NCBI GenBank assembly: GCA_946411525.1
Contig: CAMKEI010000016.1
Location: forward strand, 1 to 42,459
Length of the DNA stretch: 42,459 bases
Reading direction: 5' to 3'
Source of the DNA: an uncultured Clostridia bacterium
GTDB lineage: Bacteria > Bacillota > Clostridia > Christensenellales > Aristaeellaceae
Numbering within the stretch: the first letter of the stretch is position 1; the number at the start of each line of letters is the position of its first letter. The position numbers and the translations under genes are program-made. The notes below the pieces were generated by a model. It was not told where the DNA came from, ran no database searches, and saw only the letters and a program-made list of their open reading frames with translations. Below, one piece after another: positions 1-8,414 of the stretch.

Positions 1-106
1 CGAAGGAAATCTTGGAATCAGCTTCCTGGTTGACTTTGTCGATGTAGATCACATCGCCCTGGGATACACGGTATTGTCTGCCGCCCGCTGCAATAATGGC
101 ATACAT
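1..106 (-). CDS. rplU: Ribosomal protein L21, 5' part only (runs off the window)
   Basis: The first 35 codons read MYAIIAAGGRQYRVSQGDV and continue in the typical L21 N-terminal beta-barrel pattern, so this is the start of large-subunit protein bL21, which binds 23S rRNA. The rest lies beyond base 1. The start is fixed by a strong AGGAGGTG site at 111-118 just upstream of ATG at 106. A promoter and a nested hairpin matching an L21 leader precede it, so the gene probably begins the usual rplU-(ysxB)-rpmA operon. The identity is clear from the N-terminus despite truncation. Confidence 0.93.
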   Translation of the reverse strand, partial: MYAIIAAGGRQYRVSQGDVIYIDKVNQEADSKISF

Positions 107-132
107 GGGACAGCACCTCCTGATTACAATCT

Positions 133-185
133 CGCCGGGATTCTGAGGTTGCGCGGAGCGCATTTGGACAGACCTCTCCCGAGCG
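133..185 (-). promoter_or_regulatory. Candidate L21 ribosomal-protein leader RNA
   Basis: On the minus strand three nested helices can be drawn. CGC(u)CGGGA at 185-177 pairs with UCCCG-GCG at 140-133, GAGGU at 176-172 pairs with ACCUC at 149-145, and GCGC at 161-158 pairs with GCGC at 154-151. The element lies between a promoter and the rplU ribosome site, where Firmicutes carry the L21 leader that binds L21 (or a partner) for autoregulation. The pairing is directly visible. Assignment to the L21 leader family is by position and was not tested with a covariance model. Confidence 0.65.
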
Positions 186-196
186 GCTACCTGAAT

Positions 197-226
197 AAGA
201 TATCACTGATCTTCACAGCGTGTCAA
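197..226 (-). promoter_or_regulatory. Promoter of rplU
   Basis: A perfect -35 TTGACA (226-221) is followed after 18 bases by TATCTT (202-197). The -35 begins 4 bases after the stop codon of the upstream gene, so rplU has its own promoter although it is on the same strand. Transcription would begin near 190, at the base of the leader hairpin. Confidence 0.7.
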
Positions 227-229
227 GCC

Positions 230-2650
230 TTATTTTTTAAACTTGATTCCTTCCAGTTCAAATGTCCCGACCTGTTCGGAGAACCCGAACGCTAGCGCCT
301 CCACGGAAGCCCTGCCTTTGGGGTCTGTTTTCACGACCCGGTTGATCTGCTTTCCCATGAAAGCCATTACGGCTGTCTGTCCGCCGTCCATATTGACCGC
401 GACTGTACATCCCTGCTCTTTCATGATCTGCGCCAGATTTTTCATCATTACGCCGGTCGACCTCTTCAGCTTGTCGGATTTTCCGACCCTGCCCTCGCAC
501 AGAACCACAACATAATGACCCGGTTCTGCGACGCCGATCGCCAGTCTCGGATTGTTCGATCTGTTGGCTGTCGCGATATATTCGGTGAGCTCGCCGTTCC
601 GGACCAGACAGGGACCGAAAGTGAACACTTCCGCCGCTCCGTCATTCAGGTACGACTCCGCGGTTTTGTCTTTGGAAGGATAGCTTTCGGCATGCCCGTC
701 GTAATACAGCGCCAGCGTTTCATAGTTCGGCATCTTTACTTCTTTGATCTGGGGATCGTCATAGAGGACCGCGCCGTTCCGGATCTCGACTCCGACATGG
801 CAGCTTTTATCCTCCTTTGCCCTTCCCGCCCTGTAAGTGTAATAGTCCGTGCTGGTGGCAAATACAATCTTCTGATCGGCCGCGATGTCTTTGATAAATC
901 GTGGATCCTTCCGCGGGTTTTCCGGGTTTGAATTGACGGTACGGGGCAGTTCCCCCGCTTCAGTGTTGCACCAGATGTTCGCGGTAAAGACGTACAGTTC
1001 CTGATCCGGATCCTTCTTCTGCTCTTTTTCGAACGTTTCGTAAGTCCTTTCGATCACGACCCTCAGGGTGGAACTGACGTAGATGTAGTGTCCTTCTTCC
1101 TCATCTGCGAAGATGTACTCACCCTCATCCAGGAATCCCTGTTCATTCAGCTTCACATCCGCCCAGTCCGGCGGGGTTACGACCGCGAATTCTCCCTGTC
1201 TTTCTGTCTGCGCTTCCGCAGCCTGTCCGTCGCCCTGTCCGGGTTCCGTTTCAGGCGTCAGTTCTATTTCTTCTGTCTCTTCTGTTACTTCTGTTTCTTC
1301 CCATTCTTCCGCCGTTTCGGCCAGGTCTGTTTCGCCGGAGTCCTCCGGTTCCTGTTCTTCCGCCGGTGCTGTCACCGGTTCCTCGGCAGCTTCCGGCGCT
1401 CCTGCAGCTGGTTCAGTCTCCGCGAAGGTTTCAATATGTTCAAGGAAGTCCTGATGGGTTTCGTCCGGTCCCACCCGGGAGTCATACAGGCCGAAAACGT
1501 TGTTTGGATAACGCTTTACGCCATATTCATCCACAGAGAACACGACCCGCTTGCCCCCGTACTTATGCCCTTTTCCGGCCTGCGTCACATGCTTCGCGAA
1601 AGCTTCTTCCGAAACCTCGTTCGCAGTCCTGCCGCCCATGGAAGCAAGCGGAAGGTCCCAGTTGAACGCGGTAGATTCCGCTCTCAGCCCGTACAGGTGA
1701 AGATACAGTTTCTTGACTTCCCATGTGCCGTACTGCGCGACTGACTCCGGTCCGGACACTTCATCTGCGGCTCTGTCAAAACATTTCATGGCGGCGTCCA
1801 CGAGCATCTTGTGCTGCGGATGGCCGTATTCTCCTTCCTGGTCCTGGGTCACCACAACTTCCGGCTTGTATTTCCGGTACATTTCCGTCACCCAGTCCAG
1901 CACCTTCTCCTGACCGCCCATGTCCTTGTATGCCCGTTCGATTTTGGGCGGATTGCTGTATTTGTCGGCAAAAGGCCCGAATTCAGGATACACCCGGACT
2001 CCCATTGTCCACAGGCCGTTCAGCGCCTCGCTCCGGCGGGTTGTGTTGGAGGAAGTCAGGTAGGCAACTATGATATTTTTTCTCTGTTCTGCGGCATACC
2101 AGGTAATCGCGCTCCCCAGAAAAAGCACGTCGTCGTCCGGATGTGTCGCAAGGAACAGAATATCCGTTTTTCCGGACGGTTCCTTCCATTGCTGCACCCA
2201 GTCCGGTATCTCGCCTTCCCCGAAAGCGTAAATCTCATTGAAACCCATGACGTTCTTCTTATCCATTGTTGATATAATCCGGATCTTTTTCAGCCCGTCC
2301 AGCCGGAAGAACGCGTGATGAAACCGGGGATTCCCTCCCTCGGCCACAGTGACCCAGTCGTCGCCGTTTGCTTTCTGGATCACATAGGAGTCCGGCATCT
2401 TCTGGAAGCACAGATACAGTCCGTAGACCGGCTTGTCGGAAGAAATGATGATCCACGGATCCTTTGTGCTGCTGCTCTCCCAGAACGAAGTATACTTCCC
2501 GTCCGTGATACAGCTGATCTTGCCGGGTTTGTCAACGGTTTTTATCTTCAGGCTGTCCGTCAGGTCTTCCGCTTCCCCTGCCAGTGCCGGCACGGCGGCA
2601 AGCACCAGCAGCACCAGCAGAACCGTCAGCAGGATCTTGAACTTGTTCAT
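230..2650 (-). CDS. Secreted three-domain protein: discoidin-like, PIG-L/LmbE deacetylase, phosphodiester glycosidase
   Basis: 806 residues. Residues 1-24 form a signal peptide (MNKFKILLTVLLVLLVLAAV then ALA). Residues about 30-145 look like a discoidin/F5-8-type carbohydrate-binding fold (ITDGKYTSFWES ... FNEIYAFGEG). Residues about 160-400 are a PIG-L/LmbE zinc deacetylase with ATHPDDD (168-174) and GHPQHK (276-281). An acidic Glu/Pro/Thr linker (410-485) leads to a C-terminal phosphodiester glycosidase domain of the NAGPA family (about 500-806; FTFGPCLVRNGEL, NMDGGQTAVMAFMG). It probably acts outside the cell on N-acetyl sugar conjugates; the substrate is unknown. The start was chosen at 2650 because it yields a clean signal peptide, lies just after the deoB stop and has AAAGGA upstream; an in-frame ATG at 2659 is the alternative. 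The C-terminal domain resembles the protein at 25656-26609. Confidence 0.85.
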   Translation of the reverse strand: MNKFKILLTVLLVLLVLAAVPALAGEAEDLTDSLKIKTVDKPGKISCITDGKYTSFWESSSTKDPWIIISSDKPVYGLYLCFQKMPDSYVIQKANGDDWVTVAEGGNPRFHHAFFRLDGLKKIRIISTMDKKNVMGFNEIYAFGEGEIPDWVQQWKEPSGKTDILFLATHPDDDVLFLGSAITWYAAEQRKNIIVAYLTSSNTTRRSEALNGLWTMGVRVYPEFGPFADKYSNPPKIERAYKDMGGQEKVLDWVTEMYRKYKPEVVVTQDQEGEYGHPQHKMLVDAAMKCFDRAADEVSGPESVAQYGTWEVKKLYLHLYGLRAESTAFNWDLPLASMGGRTANEVSEEAFAKHVTQAGKGHKYGGKRVVFSVDEYGVKRYPNNVFGLYDSRVGPDETHQDFLEHIETFAETEPAAGAPEAAEEPVTAPAEEQEPEDSGETDLAETAEEWEETEVTEETEEIELTPETEPGQGDGQAAEAQTERQGEFAVVTPPDWADVKLNEQGFLDEGEYIFADEEEGHYIYVSSTLRVVIERTYETFEKEQKKDPDQELYVFTANIWCNTEAGELPRTVNSNPENPRKDPRFIKDIAADQKIVFATSTDYYTYRAGRAKEDKSCHVGVEIRNGAVLYDDPQIKEVKMPNYETLALYYDGHAESYPSKDKTAESYLNDGAAEVFTFGPCLVRNGELTEYIATANRSNNPRLAIGVAEPGHYVVVLCEGRVGKSDKLKRSTGVMMKNLAQIMKEQGCTVAVNMDGGQTAVMAFMGKQINRVVKTDPKGRASVEALAFGFSEQVGTFELEGIKFKK

Positions 2651-2673
2651 GCGTCTCATATCCTTTATCAGCG

Positions 2674-3843
2674 TTATTCCGCCCGGAGCGCATCCGCAAA
2701 GGATTCCGCTCCGAAACGTTCCGGCAGTCCCAGCCATTCGGCGCATGTCGCGCCGATATCCGCGAAGGTTTTCCGGGTGCCGAGGTCTGCCTCATGCTTC
2801 ATGCCGGGTGTCCAGGCCAGGATCGGAACATACTCCCGGCTGTGGTCCGTGGACTGAATGAAGCATGGATCGCAGCCATGATCCGCTGTGATGATCATCA
2901 GATCACCGGGCTTAAGCAGCGACAGCATTTCCTCAAGGCGCCTGTCGAAGGATTCCAGCGCAAATGCGAAACCTTCCGGATCGTTCCTGTGTCCGTACTG
3001 CGAATCAGTATCCACAAGGTTGGTAAAGCACAGCCCATCAAAATCCATGTTCATAAAGCGGATCAGCGCGTCCAGGCAGGCCGGATTCCCCGCCGCGTGA
3101 TCGCTCTGTGTCAGTCCGCGGTGCGCGAAAATATCCTCGATCTTGCCGACGCCGATACTTTCCAGGCCAGCTTCCTGCACCGCATCAGGCAGCGTTCTTC
3201 CGCAGGGCGGCAGGGAAAAGTCGCGGCGGTGCCCGGAGCGGATGAAGTGTCCGGGTGTTCCGAAAAATGGCCTTGCGATCACCCGGCCCACTCCCAGCTC
3301 TCCCTGCAGCATTTCCCGGGCCGTACGGCAGAATCCGTACAGCGTTTCCGGCGAAAAGATATCCTCATGGCAGGCGATCTGGAACACGCTGTCTGCACTG
3401 GTGTACACAATCGGCGTATGGTTTTTCATGTGTTCCTCGCCGAGTTCTTCCAGGATCACCGTTCCGGAAGCCGGCTTGTTCCCGATGCACCTGTGGCCGA
3501 TTGCTTTTTCATACGCTTCGATAAAGGAAGCCGGAAAACCGTCCGGGAATGTGGGAAAGGGGGTCCGGACCTGCACGCCGGCAATCTCCCAGTGCCCGGA
3601 AGTCGTATCCTTCCCTTTGCTCTTCTCCATAGCCCGGCCGTATGCGCCGCAGACCGGGCCGTCCCACTGATATCCGGTACCCGGGATCTGCCCAAGGCCC
3701 AGGGAGGCCATATTCGGCAGTTTCGGATTGCACTTTGCGATGACGTGTCCCAATGTGTTCGTGCCCACGTCTCCGTATTCAGCTGCGTCCGGCGCTTCTC
3801 CGGCGCCGACGGCGTCCAGCACGGTCAGAAAAACTCTGCTCAT
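2674..3843 (-). CDS. deoB: Phosphopentomutase
   Basis: 389 residues, the usual DeoB length. It interconverts (deoxy)ribose-1-phosphate and (deoxy)ribose-5-phosphate in nucleoside salvage in the cytosol and belongs to the alkaline phosphatase superfamily with two Mn ions. The N-terminal MSRVFLTVLDAVGAGEAPDA carries the first metal Asp. Further signatures are YTSADSVFQIACHE, NLVDTDSQYGHRNDPEGF and IITADHGCDPCFIQSTDHSR. The start at 3843 has AGGAGG seven bases upstream and overlaps the rimI stop (ATGA), implying translational coupling. Its place at the end of the galK-tsaE-tsaB-rimI run is not an obvious pathway link. Confidence 0.95.
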   Translation of the reverse strand: MSRVFLTVLDAVGAGEAPDAAEYGDVGTNTLGHVIAKCNPKLPNMASLGLGQIPGTGYQWDGPVCGAYGRAMEKSKGKDTTSGHWEIAGVQVRTPFPTFPDGFPASFIEAYEKAIGHRCIGNKPASGTVILEELGEEHMKNHTPIVYTSADSVFQIACHEDIFSPETLYGFCRTAREMLQGELGVGRVIARPFFGTPGHFIRSGHRRDFSLPPCGRTLPDAVQEAGLESIGVGKIEDIFAHRGLTQSDHAAGNPACLDALIRFMNMDFDGLCFTNLVDTDSQYGHRNDPEGFAFALESFDRRLEEMLSLLKPGDLMIITADHGCDPCFIQSTDHSREYVPILAWTPGMKHEADLGTRKTFADIGATCAEWLGLPERFGAESFADALRAE

Positions 3844-4346
3844 GTTTCCTCCTCCTTTTCGATCCATGGCTCTTCGCTGTAATCGGGATCCGCCTCCGGC
3901 AGATGTTCACACACCATCAGGAAAGCGTCCTCGTTATTGTCTTCATAATAGCGTTTCCGCCTGCCGACGGAAACAAATCCCAGGCTTCTGTACAGATTCT
4001 GCGCCCGCAGGTTGCTGACCCGCACTTCCAGCGTGGCATAGCATGCGCCGAGATTGGACAGAATCTGCAGCAGTTCCGCGGTCAGCTTTTTGCCGATCCC
4101 GCGGCCCCGCGCTTCCTCCTTCACGGCAATATTGGTGATATGGCTCTCATCCAGGATCACCCATGCGCCGGCGTAGCCGAGGATCTGTCCGTCCTCTTCC
4201 GCCACCAGATACCGGGCAACCGCGTTTCGGGTCAGCTCCTGCCGGAAACTCTCGCGGCTCCAGGGCCGGGCGAATGTCTCCTGTTCAATGGCCGCTACGG
4301 CGTCCACATCCCTCAGCCGCATGAAGCGGATCACCGGCTCATTCAT
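3840..4346 (-). CDS. rimI: Ribosomal protein alanine N-acetyltransferase (GNAT)
   Basis: 168 residues with a complete GNAT fold. The acetyl-CoA loop reads EEARGRGIGKKL after the beta strand HITNIAVK, and the family's LEVRVSNLRAQNLYRSLGF plus RKRYYEDNNEDAFLM follow near the C-terminus. RimI acetylates the N-terminal alanine of ribosomal protein S18 and often accompanies the t6A genes. Here it overlaps tsaB by 8 bases upstream and deoB by 4 bases downstream, so all are likely translated from one mRNA. Assignment as RimI rather than another GNAT rests on these motifs and the tsaB/tsaE neighbours. Confidence 0.9.
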   Translation of the reverse strand: MNEPVIRFMRLRDVDAVAAIEQETFARPWSRESFRQELTRNAVARYLVAEEDGQILGYAGAWVILDESHITNIAVKEEARGRGIGKKLTAELLQILSNLGACYATLEVRVSNLRAQNLYRSLGFVSVGRRKRYYEDNNEDAFLMVCEHLPEADPDYSEEPWIEKEEET

Positions 4347-5031
4347 GCCCCATGGCCTCCAGCAGCTTTTTGTTCTTCTGTGCGTTCGGCGGCCGTAGAT
4401 AAGTCGCCTGAAGTCCGAGGTAATCGGTTTTTTCCCCTTTGTTCAGCGCGATCCATCCCGCCGCGGAAGGCCGCAGATAGCTGCGGAAAGGGGGCGCAAA
4501 CACAGCCTTTTCCCCCAGGCTGGCACTGATTGCCCTGCGGTGAACCGGAACTCCATCCCCTACAAACAGAAAACGGTTATCCAGCGTTTCCGCCTGTTCC
4601 AGATAATCCTCGAGCTTCATCGGCGCATCACCGGTCAGCCGCTCTCCGTTCCGGAAAACCGCTCCGTAGACCTGGCCTGCCCGGGCGTCCTGAATTGGGC
4701 AGACCGCACCGTCATAGCATCCAGCCGACTCGGCCAGCGCTTCCAGCGCGTCCACCGGAATACAGGGAATTCCGGCTCCGTGAGCCAGCCCTTTGGCTGT
4801 TGCCACGCCGATACGAACGCCGGTAAAGCTTCCGGGGCCCGTCACCGCAGCTATGGCGTCCAGATCCTTCAGTTCCGTCCCTGCCGCGCTCAACGCCGCC
4901 TCGATCATAGGCATCAGGCTTGCCGAATGGGTATTTCTGTTCTGCGCGGTATATTCGCTGTATACCTTCTCTTCATCCATGACCGCCGTGCCGCATACCG
5001 GGCCGGAAGTGTCGATCACCAGTATCTTCAT
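4339..5031 (-). CDS. tsaB: tRNA t6A37 threonylcarbamoyl transferase complex subunit TsaB
   Basis: 230 residues of the ASKHA-fold TsaB family. The N-terminus MKILVIDTSGPVCGTAVMD and the signature TGPGSFTGVRIGVATAKGLA are diagnostic. TsaB is a non-catalytic partner of TsaD and TsaE in making N6-threonylcarbamoyladenosine at tRNA position 37. The start has GAGGCGG six bases before ATG. It lies 12 bases after tsaE and overlaps rimI. The catalytic subunit gene tsaD is not in this window. Confidence 0.94.
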   Translation of the reverse strand: MKILVIDTSGPVCGTAVMDEEKVYSEYTAQNRNTHSASLMPMIEAALSAAGTELKDLDAIAAVTGPGSFTGVRIGVATAKGLAHGAGIPCIPVDALEALAESAGCYDGAVCPIQDARAGQVYGAVFRNGERLTGDAPMKLEDYLEQAETLDNRFLFVGDGVPVHRRAISASLGEKAVFAPPFRSYLRPSAAGWIALNKGEKTDYLGLQATYLRPPNAQKNKKLLEAMGHE

Positions 5032-5043
5032 CTGTCTGCCGCC

Positions 5044-5484
5044 TCAATCCAGGGATATTTCACGGAATCTTCCGCGCGTTTCCTCTGTAATCCGCCGGGT
5101 GTTTTCTCCGGTGGCTTCGATACAGATCCGCAGGCAGTCCTCCGGGACGGCGTCCGGGCATCTGCCCGGCCATTCCACCAGCGCGATGCCGTCTCCGCCC
5201 AGATACTCATCCATGCCCAGCTCATACAGTTCTTCGGCGCTCTCCAGCCTGTACCAGTCAAAGTGGTACAGCGGCACAGACCCGCTCTCATAAACATTCA
5301 GAATTGTAAAGCTCGGGCTGGTGACCGTCTCCTGTACCCCGAGCCCCTTGGCCACGCCCCGGGCCAGTTCGCTTTTTCCGGCACCCAACTCACCTTCCAG
5401 CAGGATCACGTCTCCCGCCCTCAGCTGTTCAGCCAGCCGTTTCCCCAGTGCCTGTGTCTCAGAAGCGCTGTGTGTCACAATCAT
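5044..5484 (-). CDS. tsaE: tRNA t6A37 synthesis ATPase TsaE
   Basis: 146 residues with the Walker A motif GELGAGKS at 31-38, the TsaE-specific TVTSPSFTILNVYE and YHFDWYRLES, and VEWPGR before the C-terminus. TsaE hydrolyses ATP to reset the TsaB-TsaD complex. The open frame extends further upstream, but the start at 5484 makes the family-typical N-terminus (MIVTHSASETQALGKRLAEQ) and overlaps the galK stop as ATGA. Confidence 0.94.
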   Translation of the reverse strand: MIVTHSASETQALGKRLAEQLRAGDVILLEGELGAGKSELARGVAKGLGVQETVTSPSFTILNVYESGSVPLYHFDWYRLESAEELYELGMDEYLGGDGIALVEWPGRCPDAVPEDCLRICIEATGENTRRITEETRGRFREISLD

Positions 5485-6764
5485 AATTCTACTCTCGCCG
5501 CACCAACCGGCCGAATATTCAGCACCTTGCAGGCACCTTCCCCGAACGCGCGTTCCATGACTTCCACAAACGCTGCGATCTTTTCCGCTGGTACAAAATT
5601 CAGTGTTGTTCCCGCAAAACCGCCGCCATGGATCCGCCACGCGCCGGTCCCCCTGAGCTGTTCCTCCGCGAGGCACAAAGCCAGGCTGAGGCTCTGGTCA
5701 CGGTTATCCGCAAACACATTCTGCAGGTACATATAGCTTGATCTTCCGCTGTCGATAATCAGCTGCAGGAAGTCTCCGATCCTGTCTTCCTTCAGGGCCG
5801 CCACCTGCTGCGGCACCCGTTCGTCCTCCCGGATGAAATGGAATGCCCGCAGAATCGCCCGGTCGCTGACCTTTGCGCGGAGCTCATCCGCTTTTTCCGC
5901 CAGCTGTTCCGCTGTCAGCCCGCGCAGTACCGATTGCCCGAAGCATTCCGCCACACTCTTCATCTCCGCGGGTATCGCCGCGTACTGATCCGTCAGGTTT
6001 GCGTGAGATCCTCCCGTTGCCACAACCACCAGCGCGTAGCCTTTCCGGGCAAAGTCATAGGAGATTGCCTCCACCTCCGGATGATCCGTATTCCGGAAAT
6101 CGACCGTCACAAGGCCGCCGGCTGCGCTGGCCATCTGATCCAGCAGCCCGGAGGGTTTCCCGAACCACAGGTTTTCCGCCTGCTTGCTGATCTGCGCCCG
6201 CAGCACATATGGCATGTCGAAACGGTTATACAGGCTGTCCAGCACCCCGGTGAGCATGACCTCCAGCGCCGCGGAACTGCTCAGTCCGCTGCCGCCGGCT
6301 ACTGTGGAAGTCACCGCTGCGTCGAACCCGCCGATTCTGTATCCCGCCTTTTTCATGCCGGCCGTCACGCCGCGGATGAGCGCCGCGGTAGTCCCTTTTT
6401 CCTCCGGCTTCACAGACAGATCGGACAGATCGATCTCAACAGGAGCATATCCCTCGCTGTGAAAGCATACTTTCAGATCTTCCCGGGGACTGACTGCGCA
6501 CAGCGCATCCAGGTTAACGGCTGCTGCCAGCACACGGCCGTGATTGTGATCTGTATGATTTCCGCCGATCTCCGTCCTGCCGGGTGCGCTGATCAGCTGT
6601 ACGTCCTCCCTGTCCCCGAACAGTTCCGCGTGCCGGCGGATCAAAGCGGCGTAACGTTCCCGCTGATGATTCAGCAGGACTTCATCATTCCCGTACAGAT
6701 ACCGGAGCCTGGCGCTTGCCTGCTCCGTCTCCAGTTTCCGGATTTTTCCCTCAGCATAACCCAT
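5481..6764 (-). CDS. galK: Galactokinase (GHMP kinase)
   Basis: 427 residues, somewhat longer than E. coli GalK because of an N-terminal extension of about 50 residues. The galactokinase signature appears as APGRTEIGGNHTDHNHG (60-76), a variant of GRVNLIGEHTDY in which the Glu is Asn; I recall this form from clostridial homologues. The GHMP ATP-binding loop is GGSGLSSSAALE, and the C-terminal motif is WRIHGGGFAGTTLNFVP. It phosphorylates galactose at C1 for the Leloir pathway. AGGGGGA precedes the ATG. galT and galE are not nearby; the gene instead lies between a solute-binding lipoprotein and the t6A genes. Another GHMP sugar kinase cannot be excluded. Confidence 0.88.
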   Translation of the reverse strand: MGYAEGKIRKLETEQASARLRYLYGNDEVLLNHQRERYAALIRRHAELFGDREDVQLISAPGRTEIGGNHTDHNHGRVLAAAVNLDALCAVSPREDLKVCFHSEGYAPVEIDLSDLSVKPEEKGTTAALIRGVTAGMKKAGYRIGGFDAAVTSTVAGGSGLSSSAALEVMLTGVLDSLYNRFDMPYVLRAQISKQAENLWFGKPSGLLDQMASAAGGLVTVDFRNTDHPEVEAISYDFARKGYALVVVATGGSHANLTDQYAAIPAEMKSVAECFGQSVLRGLTAEQLAEKADELRAKVSDRAILRAFHFIREDERVPQQVAALKEDRIGDFLQLIIDSGRSSYMYLQNVFADNRDQSLSLALCLAEEQLRGTGAWRIHGGGFAGTTLNFVPAEKIAAFVEVMERAFGEGACKVLNIRPVGAARVEL

Positions 6765-6783
6765 TGCATTATCCCCCTGTCTG

Positions 6784-8280
6784 TTACCGGACGGCCGCCT
6801 GCCAGAGGCTGATCATCTCCTGCAGACCTTTCTTTTCCACCGTTCTGCAGAAGATGTCCCAGTTTTCATCCGTCAGTTCGATATCGCCCGTCACAAACCG
6901 CGCCATGGTTTTTTCAGCATACCGGGAAAGATCATTCTGGATCTCATCCACCCTTTTTTCCGATTCCGCGTTCAGCGTTACCGGCGGATAAGGGAGGATG
7001 CTGTACTGTTTCAGTCTGCTCATCGCTTCCACGGCATTCCGTGTATCCTCGTCCCTGTACTGCATCTGGAACGTCTCGTCTGTATACCCCGGTGCGGTCC
7101 CTCCCTCGCTGATGGTATGGGTTGGAAGGATCTTGTTTGCCACTGTTTCCAGGGTAGTGTTCCATTCCCACATGCCGTCGTCGGTCCGGATATAGTCTTC
7201 TCCTTCAACGCCGTAATATGCCAGCCTGTTTCCGTCTTCCGTATAAAGAGTGTTCACCCATGCGACCAGCCTTTCCGGCTGACCGCAGGCGGATGTGACG
7301 GCAAAAGTTCCCCGGACCAGGTCACCCGTCAGGTCGCGGTAAATCTGCTTTCCGTCATACTGCAGAGGATCCAGCAGGGAATACTGTTTCAGCGCAGCCT
7401 GCGGAACAACCGTCAGCGGCGTGGCGGTCATAATCATTCCGTACGGAATGGTTTTCTTTTCATCTGTGATCTGCCGCATGCTGTCCGTATAGGTAAACCC
7501 GTTCCGGTCGAGCAGTCCTTCCTCCCACAGCTGATGAAGCCAGGACAGGAACGCCCTGTTTTGGTCCGATGTCAGGGAGGATGTAACTGTTCCGTCCCTT
7601 TCCGTCACATAATAGTCGTTGTCCACGATACCGAACGCGTGCGCGAGGAACCGAAGCTCCCACATGCCGATAAATGATAGCGGAATCTCATCCTGCTGGT
7701 AGTTGCCGTTCGGATCTCCGGTTTTAAACGCACGGAGTACCGCTGTCAGTTCTTCCGCCGTGGTCGGTGTTTCCAGTTTCAGTTTGTTCAGCCAGTCAGT
7801 ATTGATCCACATGGCGTCATTGTTCTGGAGGGTATTGACTGCGGGCAGGCACGGAATGGCGCCGTCCTCCATTGTGATCGCTTTTTCCCATTCCGGATGT
7901 TCCTGAAGGAGTTTCCACAGATCCGGCGCATATGTTTCAAGGTAGGGTTTCAGATCGATGATACAGCCGTTCTGATACAGATCGCGTACTTCATCGGCTC
8001 CCATTTCCGCCTTGAACAGCACGTCCGGAAGGTCTTCACCGGTCAGTATTTCCTTTTTGCGTGCTGACCACTGGTCAGAATCGGTGTACTGGCGGAACTG
8101 AAACGAGATACCGGTTTTTTCCTGCATCCGTGCAAAAAAGAGATTTGTATCCCATACACGGTATGTTACTCCGCCGTCATAGCCTTCCATGATATAGTCC
8201 GGCGCCGTCTGCGTCGTGTCGGCGCAGGCTGTGGAAAAAAGCATCGCAAAGATCAGGATCCAGACTGCTCCTCTGCGCAT
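6784..8280 (-). CDS. Extracellular solute-binding lipoprotein (sugar ABC transporter type, family 1)
   Basis: 498 residues starting MRRGAVWILIFAMLFSTACA, a lipoprotein signal with the lipidated Cys at 19. The body has the family 1 binding-protein pattern (SARKKEILTGEDLPDVLFKAE, LYQNGCIIDLKPYL, LPAVNTLQNNDAMWINTDWLNKL, GDPNGNYQQDEIPLSF), as in LplA/YtcQ-like oligosaccharide-binding proteins. It would capture a sugar outside the membrane. No permease or ATPase gene is adjacent, so it is an orphan here. The start at 8280 was chosen for the lipobox and AGGAGGGG upstream. It follows the ftsZ terminator and precedes galK by 19 bases, which hints at a carbohydrate theme. Confidence 0.85.
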   Translation of the reverse strand: MRRGAVWILIFAMLFSTACADTTQTAPDYIMEGYDGGVTYRVWDTNLFFARMQEKTGISFQFRQYTDSDQWSARKKEILTGEDLPDVLFKAEMGADEVRDLYQNGCIIDLKPYLETYAPDLWKLLQEHPEWEKAITMEDGAIPCLPAVNTLQNNDAMWINTDWLNKLKLETPTTAEELTAVLRAFKTGDPNGNYQQDEIPLSFIGMWELRFLAHAFGIVDNDYYVTERDGTVTSSLTSDQNRAFLSWLHQLWEEGLLDRNGFTYTDSMRQITDEKKTIPYGMIMTATPLTVVPQAALKQYSLLDPLQYDGKQIYRDLTGDLVRGTFAVTSACGQPERLVAWVNTLYTEDGNRLAYYGVEGEDYIRTDDGMWEWNTTLETVANKILPTHTISEGGTAPGYTDETFQMQYRDEDTRNAVEAMSRLKQYSILPYPPVTLNAESEKRVDEIQNDLSRYAEKTMARFVTGDIELTDENWDIFCRTVEKKGLQEMISLWQAAVR

Positions 8281-8316
8281 GTTAGCCCCTCCTGAAATCA
8301 TATACATTGACATGAT

Positions 8317-8322
8317 ATTATA
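8317..8322 (-). promoter_or_regulatory. Probable -10 box for the lipoprotein-galK-tsaEB-rimI-deoB run
   Basis: A perfect TATAAT lies 36 bases before the lipoprotein start and just after the ftsZ terminator, so the downstream run is likely a separate transcript. The matching -35 position holds only a weak TGGTAA at 17 bases, so activator help or another start is possible. Confidence 0.5.
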
Positions 8323-8367
8323 TCCTACTCCCGGTTTTTTTACCAGCATTCTTTTCTCCTCGCACGC

Positions 8368-8402
8368 AAAGAAAAAGGACGGCGGTCTGACGACCGCCGT
8401 CC
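8368..8402 (-). terminator. Rho-independent terminator of ftsZ
   Basis: An 11-base-pair perfect stem (GGACGGCGGTC at 8377-8387 with its complement at 8392-8402) encloses a 4-base loop. On the minus strand TTTTTCTTT follows directly. It lies 12 bases after the ftsZ stop codon and closes the dcw transcript. Confidence 0.92.
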
Positions 8403-8414
8403 GGTTGAACCTGA

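Noticed and set aside
18-206. 62-codon minus-strand frame at the window edge
   Set aside because: Out of frame with rplU and covering its leader; the L21 reading explains the same bases.
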